Shown here in pieces: positions 6,315 to 10,193 of a DNA stretch of 10,193 nucleotides. Position 1 is the first letter of the stretch; each line of letters opens with the position of its first letter. The translations under genes and the position numbers were made by a program. Origin of the DNA: an uncultured Selenomonadales bacterium (GTDB lineage: Bacteria; Bacillota; Negativicutes; Selenomonadales; Selenomonadaceae); NCBI GenBank assembly GCA_946547205.1, contig CAMNPA010000017.1, positions 1 through 10,193 on the forward strand, given 5' to 3'. The notes under the pieces are model-generated. The model searched no databases and was not told where the DNA came from. It saw only the letters and a list, made by a program, of their open reading frames with translations.

Positions 6315-8513
6315 ATGCTAATCGCCAAAGTTTGCGTGAACGTTACGAGCAACGCTGTCGACAAAAATTTTACATACCGCGTGCCCGACGACTTGAAGTT
6401 CTTGACGGCAGGTTGGCGCGTGATAATTCCGTTCGGACGGCAAAAAATCGATGGCTTTGTTATGAGCGTTCACGAAGTCGACGACTCAACGACGTTTGAA
6501 TTCACGTTGAAAGATATTGCCGGTGTTGTTGACGATGAGCCGTGGTTCACGCCCGCAATGATGAATTCGGCGCGATGGCTGTCGGAATTTTACATGTGTC
6601 CGTTGTCGCAGACGATGAGTTTGTTTATGCCGGGTCAACGCGTGAAAAAAATTTCCGCACGCTTTGAACGCGTCTTTAAACTCGCGGGCACCTTCGACGA
6701 AAAAAATTTCTCCAACAAACGCGCACAGCTGAAACTTTTGCGACTGCTTGAGGAATGCGGCGAATTGTCTTCCGCTGAACTAAAGGAGCACAAAATTTTA
6801 TCGAACACGGCGAAAATTTTAATCGACGCGGGCTTAATCACGGTCGAACAGCGAAGAATTTTGCGCGACAGCTATTCACAGATAAAATCCGTTGCGAGAG
6901 AATTCAATTTGACGGGCGAACAAGCCGCAACGATTCAAGCGATTGAAAAATTTTTGTCCGCGCAGAAATTTCAAGGCTTCCTGCTTAACGGCGTGACAGG
7001 TTCGGGCAAAACTCAAGTTTACGTCGAGCTGACAAAAATAACCCGGCAACTTGGTCGGCGAGTGATAATTCTTGTGCCGGAGATCGCTCTGACGGGTCAA
7101 GTCGTTGCAAATTTCAAAGCACATTTCGCGGACGTGGCGGTCATTCACAGCAGATTGAGCATTGCCGAACGAAACGACACTTTCTACAGAATTCGCAGCG
7201 GCGAGGTCGGAATTGTCATTGGCGCACGCTCCGCATTGTTCACGCCGATTGACAACGTCGGCTTGATTGTCGTTGATGAAGAGCAGGACACATCTTATAA
7301 GCAAGAAAAAAATCCGCCGCGCTATCACGCACGCATTGTCGCCGAAGAATTTGCCAAATTTCACGACGCGACGATAGTTTTTGGTTCAGCGACGCCGAGC
7401 TTGGAAAATTTTTATCGCGCGATTAACGGTGAGCTGATTCTTTTGAAAATGCCGCATCGTGTGCTGGATAATCCGTTGCCCGAAGTGAAATGCGTCGACA
7501 TGCGCGGAGAACTCAAAGCCGGCAACAGATCGGTCTTGAGCCGTGAATTGACGGAGCTTTTGAAAAAAACTTTGGCGGACGGTCAGCAGGCGATATTGCT
7601 TTTGAATCGGCGCGGCTGGTCAACGGTTGTGATGTGTCGTTCATGCGGCGCGGTGTCGACTTGTCCCGATTGCGGCTTGCCGATGACTTATCACGCGGAC
7701 GGAAAATTGCGCTGTCACCGTTGCGAAGTCGAGCTTGAGCCGCCGAAAGTTTGTCCCGCCTGCGGCAGTCGTCGCATAAAATTTCTCGGCACGGGCACCG
7801 AAAAGCTTGAACGCGCCTTGAAAACCATCTTGCCGAATGCGCGGATTGTTCGCATGGACAGAGATACCACGGGCAGCAAATTCGGTCACCAAAAAATTTT
7901 GGACGCCTTCGCCGCGCACGAATACGATATACTTTTCGGCACGCAGATGGTCGCCAAAGGTCACGACATCAGCAACGTGACGACGGTCGGAGTTTTGAGC
8001 GCGGACGCGGCTTTGAGTTTCGCAAACTTTCGCGCGTCGGAACTGTGCTTTGAACTGATAACGCAGGCGGCGGGACGTGCCGGACGCGCGGATTTGCCCG
8101 GCAAAGTCATCGTGCAAGCGTACAACATCGACGCGGCGGCGATTCGTCTCGGTTGCGAACAGGATTACGGAAAATTTTGCGCGACTGAATTACCGTTGCG
8201 CGAAGAAATTTTTTTCCCGCCGTATTGTCGAATGGTCAAGCTCATCGTCACGGGCAAAGACGAGCTCAAAACGAAGTCCCGCGCCAAAGAAATTGTCAAA
8301 GCCTTCCGCGCCGAGGTCGTCAAAAAATTTTCGAGCCGCCAAGAAATTTTCGGACCGATAGCCGCCGCCATTGCATGTTTGCGCGGCGTGTATCGTTTCG
8401 CCGTGGTGATTAAGTCGGCGGATTTGTCTGACGTGCGGAAATTTTTGCGGGCTCACGACCTTCACAGGCGCGACGACATTCAGCTTGACATTGACCCGTT
8501 GACGACGGATTGA
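6315..8513 (+). CDS. priA: Primosomal protein N' (replication restart helicase PriA)
   Basis: PriA recognises stalled forks and D-loops, unwinds DNA 3' to 5', and loads the replicative helicase for restart. The product is 732 residues, the same size as E. coli PriA. Features in order: N-terminal 3'-DNA-end-binding domain (about 1-100), Walker A GVTGSGKT (226-233), motif II DEEQ (321-324), GSATPS (357-362), a zinc-binding insertion with eight cysteines (441, 444, 450, 453, 467, 470, 480, 483), and helicase motif VI QAAGRAGR (584-591). The ATG at 6315 is taken as start; a TTG at 6312 is also possible, as GGAG (6301-6304) is 10 nt from the ATG and 7 nt from the TTG. Motif II reads DEEQ where E. 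coli has DEEH. It is the last gene of its operon. Confidence 0.96.
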   Translation: MLIAKVCVNVTSNAVDKNFTYRVPDDLKFLTAGWRVIIPFGRQKIDGFVMSVHEVDDSTTFEFTLKDIAGVVDDEPWFTPAMMNSARWLSEFYMCPLSQTMSLFMPGQRVKKISARFERVFKLAGTFDEKNFSNKRAQLKLLRLLEECGELSSAELKEHKILSNTAKILIDAGLITVEQRRILRDSYSQIKSVAREFNLTGEQAATIQAIEKFLSAQKFQGFLLNGVTGSGKTQVYVELTKITRQLGRRVIILVPEIALTGQVVANFKAHFADVAVIHSRLSIAERNDTFYRIRSGEVGIVIGARSALFTPIDNVGLIVVDEEQDTSYKQEKNPPRYHARIVAEEFAKFHDATIVFGSATPSLENFYRAINGELILLKMPHRVLDNPLPEVKCVDMRGELKAGNRSVLSRELTELLKKTLADGQQAILLLNRRGWSTVVMCRSCGAVSTCPDCGLPMTYHADGKLRCHRCEVELEPPKVCPACGSRRIKFLGTGTEKLERALKTILPNARIVRMDRDTTGSKFGHQKILDAFAAHEYDILFGTQMVAKGHDISNVTTVGVLSADAALSFANFRASELCFELITQAAGRAGRADLPGKVIVQAYNIDAAAIRLGCEQDYGKFCATELPLREEIFFPPYCRMVKLIVTGKDELKTKSRAKEIVKAFRAEVVKKFSSRQEIFGPIAAAIACLRGVYRFAVVIKSADLSDVRKFLRAHDLHRRDDIQLDIDPLTTD

Positions 8514-8521
8514 GCGTTGCC

Positions 8522-8563
8522 AAAAAAAAAATCCCCCGCACATTGCAGGGGATAAATTTTTTT
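8522..8563. terminator. Bidirectional terminator between priA and the beta-lactamase-like gene
   Basis: The stem ATCCCC (8531-8536) with GGGGAT (8548-8553), extended by GCA/TGC around a short loop, is flanked by ten A on the left and seven T on the right. The priA stop lies 8 nt to the left and the stop of the convergent minus-strand gene lies at the right edge, so it can end both transcripts. Confidence 0.85.
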
Positions 8564-9447
8564 CAGTCGATGACGGCGCGGGCAAATGCCTTCATGTGTT
8601 GAATCGTGTTGTATTCGCCCGTGAAATTTTCCGTCATTATGACAAGTACGGCGTCGCCCGCGTCGCTGTAGATGATGCCGCCGTCGTCATAAAGTCCGTC
8701 AAGTGCGCCCGTTTTATGTGCGATTTGTTTGTCGGGCAAGGCGGCGGGTAAGCAGTCGGTGTCAGTCTGCTTGACGAGGAAGTCGAGCATAATTTTATCG
8801 TAAGCTTCGCCGACGCATTCGTAATTGTACAGTCGCAGGAAGAATGTTCCCAAATCGCGCACGGAGGAAAAATTTTCGCGTCCTGCGGCAATGGCGTCGA
8901 AGTCCATCATTTTGCGCCGCAGAATCGTGTCGCCGTAGCCGTTGCGTTGAATGTAGTCGTTAATCGCGCTCATGCCCACGCGGTCTATAACGATATTCGT
9001 GGCGGTATTGTCGCTGTGCGTTATCATCAGCTCCACAACTTCGCGCAGGGTGAATTCGGTGCCCGACGCGTAGCCCGCCAAAATTCCCGCGCCGCCGACT
9101 TTATCCGAGCTCATAAGCGTCACTGATTCATCAAGATTTAGTTCGCCGCGTTGAGCCTTGTCCATGACGGTTGCCATAATGAAAACTTTAATCATACTTG
9201 CCGAGCGCATCGGCTTGGAATTGTAAATGAAGACTTCGTTTGATTTCGTCGGGTAGGCAAGGTAAACCGCGTATTCGGTGCCGTCGTTCAGGTATTGCTC
9301 AATTTTGGCGTTCGTGTCGTCAAAGACAGATTCCGCCTTGACCGTGGGAAAATTTTTTTGTTCGGGCGGAAGTTTTTCGTTATTGATGCAAGCCGCAGTC
9401 ATTACGACGGTAATTACGCTCAACGCCAAAAAAAATTTACGTAACAT
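8563..9447 (-). CDS. Serine beta-lactamase-fold lipoprotein (Beta-lactamase2 family)
   Basis: A 294-residue protein of the class A beta-lactamase/DD-peptidase fold, exported and lipid-anchored. The signal peptide ends MTAAC with the cysteine at residue 20. All three active-site motifs are there: SxxK as SMIK (84-87), SDN (145-147) and KTG (245-247). In the omega loop (RRKMMDFDAIAAGREN, 177-192) the places of Glu166 and Asn170 of class A enzymes seem to be Met and Asp, so rapid beta-lactam hydrolysis is doubtful. A penicillin-binding or peptidoglycan role is equally possible. A GGGGAG site (complement of 9453-9458) lies 5 nt before the ATG. It follows the small secreted protein gene by 47 nt on the same strand, with no terminator between them. 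Confidence 0.85.
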   Translation of the reverse strand: MLRKFFLALSVITVVMTAACINNEKLPPEQKNFPTVKAESVFDDTNAKIEQYLNDGTEYAVYLAYPTKSNEVFIYNSKPMRSASMIKVFIMATVMDKAQRGELNLDESVTLMSSDKVGGAGILAGYASGTEFTLREVVELMITHSDNTATNIVIDRVGMSAINDYIQRNGYGDTILRRKMMDFDAIAAGRENFSSVRDLGTFFLRLYNYECVGEAYDKIMLDFLVKQTDTDCLPAALPDKQIAHKTGALDGLYDDGGIIYSDAGDAVLVIMTENFTGEYNTIQHMKAFARAVID

Positions 9448-9458
9448 TTTTTCTCCCC

Positions 9459-9476
9459 GTCAATCAATGAATTGAC
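9459..9476. repeat. Short inverted repeat before the beta-lactamase-like gene
   Basis: GTCAAT (9459-9464) and ATTGAC (9471-9476) are perfect inverted copies separated by 6 nt. They lie directly upstream of the ribosome binding site of the beta-lactamase-like gene. This could be an operator half-site pair or a small hairpin affecting translation. Such short repeats also occur by chance. Confidence 0.35.
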
Positions 9477-9494
9477 TGTCGCGTATTTGAATGC

Positions 9495-9818
9495 TCAATG
9501 ACTTTGCACCCATTCCCATATTCCGATCGCGACAGGCGAGCCGCTGCCGTAGACGTAACCTTCGGCAGGCCAGCTGTTTCTGTAGTAAGGTCCGCCGTTG
9601 GCATACCAAAATACGTATCTTATGTGATTTCTGCCGGCTCTGACCGTGCAGGCAAAGTTGCCGCGTCCGCCCGCCAAAGTTTCCGTCAAAAGATAAGCCG
9701 GTGTGCCGTCATCTCTGTAAGTGCCGACGTAGACTTCGTATGCCTCCGCTTTCGGAGTTTGTCCGACGATGAGCAATGCCGCGCTCAGTAGAAATACCGC
9801 GAAAAATTTTTTAATCAC
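9495..9818 (-). CDS. Small secreted protein of unknown function
   Basis: A 107-residue protein with a clear signal peptide (MIKKFFAVFLLSAALLIVGQ, then TPKAEA) cleaved after about residue 26. The mature part of about 81 residues is rich in Tyr, Gly and Trp (YEVYVGTYRDDGTPAYLLTE, later YVFWYANGGPYYRNSWP) and has one cysteine. It looks like a compact beta-rich periplasmic or surface protein. I do not recognise the family. The start is taken as GTG at 9818-9816, because AAAGGAG (complement of 9828-9834) lies 9 nt upstream; an ATG three codons earlier would abut that site. It has its own good promoter and is probably co-transcribed with the beta-lactamase-like gene downstream. Confidence 0.75.
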   Translation of the reverse strand: MIKKFFAVFLLSAALLIVGQTPKAEAYEVYVGTYRDDGTPAYLLTETLAGGRGNFACTVRAGRNHIRYVFWYANGGPYYRNSWPAEGYVYGSGSPVAIGIWEWVQSH

Positions 9819-9850
9819 GATGACCATCTCCTTTAATCAAATTTGAATTT

Positions 9851-9879
9851 ATTGTACAAGAATTGTTACAGTCTGTCAT
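9851..9879 (-). promoter_or_regulatory. Promoter of the secreted protein / beta-lactamase-like unit
   Basis: On the minus strand ATGACA (9879-9874) and TACAAT (9856-9851) are separated by exactly 17 nt, each with one mismatch to consensus. Transcription would start near 9844, giving a leader of about 26 nt before the GTG start. Confidence 0.6.
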
Positions 9880-9888
9880 TAAGATTGA

Positions 9889-9920
9889 GTAAAAAATAGA
9901 GCCCGCCGTTTGACGAGCTC
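9889..9920 (-). terminator. Terminator downstream of ribH
   Basis: Read on the minus strand, GAGCTCGTC (9920-9912) pairs over 9 bp with GGCGGGCTC (9907-9899), including G-U pairs, around a 4-nt loop. A T-rich tail follows (complement of 9890-9898). It lies about 65 nt after the ribH stop and just before the promoter of the next gene, so it separates the two units. Confidence 0.7.
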
Positions 9921-9985
9921 CGAAGATTTTTTGTGAACCGCCGCGTTCCGACGATTCGGGTGTCGCCGAGCAAATCGAGTTGGCG

Positions 9986-10193
9986 TCAATTATCGGCGAG
10001 CGTTTTGAGCAGATTTGCCATTTCCATTGCCGAAACTGCCGCGTCGAATCCTTTGTTGCCCGACTTCGTACCGGCGCGTTCAATCGCCTGTTGAATGTTT
10101 TCCGTAGTGACGACGCCGAAAATCGTCGGGACGCCGCTTTGAAGTCCGACCTGCGCAACGCCCTTCGACACCTCGTTGCAAACGTAATCGTAG
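9986..10193 (-). CDS. ribH: 6,7-dimethyl-8-ribityllumazine synthase, C-terminal part
   Basis: This enzyme condenses 5-amino-6-ribitylamino-uracil with 3,4-dihydroxy-2-butanone 4-phosphate, the penultimate step of riboflavin synthesis, in the cytoplasm as a large oligomer. The last 68 residues are visible, starting [20 protein letters not shown] and continuing with [40 protein letters not shown]. These are the most conserved part of the family after the catalytic His, which falls just outside the window. The stop is TGA at 9988-9986. The gene is cut by the right window edge, not broken. The rest of a rib operon would be expected upstream, beyond the window. Confidence 0.95.
   Translation of the reverse strand, partial: YDYVCNEVSKGVAQVGLQSGVPTIFGVVTTENIQQAIERAGTKSGNKGFDAAVSAMEMANLLKTLADN

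Noticed and set aside
6300..6420. A-tract/T-tract strings such as AAAAATTT, seen throughout the window, as regulatory or curvature signals.
   Set aside because: They occur mostly inside coding sequence as Lys/Asn/Phe codons, in every region, and look like a composition habit of this genome.

Overview
The window looks like chromosome of a Negativicutes bacterium (Selenomonadales-like: Firmicutes lineage with an outer membrane). The main evidence is an SLH-domain plus beta-barrel outer-membrane protein of the Selenomonas Mep45 type, together with Firmicutes-style Shine-Dalgarno sites and promoters. The assignment is inference from family knowledge; no search was run.

Layout. (1) 1-103: start of a gene leaving the window leftwards, with a well-formed promoter. 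(2) 132-1799: strong promoter, a long leader holding two tandem, nearly identical 49-nt structured elements, and the SLH porin. (3) 1846-1962: tRNA-Arg(UCU) and a terminator. (4) About 1963-5440: a decayed accessory segment just downstream of the tRNA. It holds a broken helicase-methyltransferase restriction enzyme, an IS3-family relic on the minus strand, a fragment of a BspA-like leucine-rich-repeat surface protein, and a BrnTA-like toxin-antitoxin locus in which the toxin has lost its N-terminal part while a short antitoxin ORF is still open. (5) 5496-8513: an intact two-gene operon, an LppM-like membrane lipoprotein followed by priA. (6) 8563-9818, minus strand: a serine beta-lactamase-fold lipoprotein preceded by a small secreted protein, probably one transcription unit from a good promoter at 9851-9879. 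(7) 9889-10193, minus strand: terminator and C-terminal part of ribH (lumazine synthase).

The core genes (porin, tRNA, priA, ribH) are intact or cut only by the window edge, while nearly everything between the tRNA and the lipoprotein is a remnant. Four frame breaks in that segment lie in A or T homopolymers, so either slippage-driven decay or sequencing error must be considered. The strongest candidate for something undescribed is the duplicated leader element before the porin: the 49-nt cores differ at 1 position while their flanks have diverged clearly, and both cores can form the same nested stems and a possible pseudoknot.
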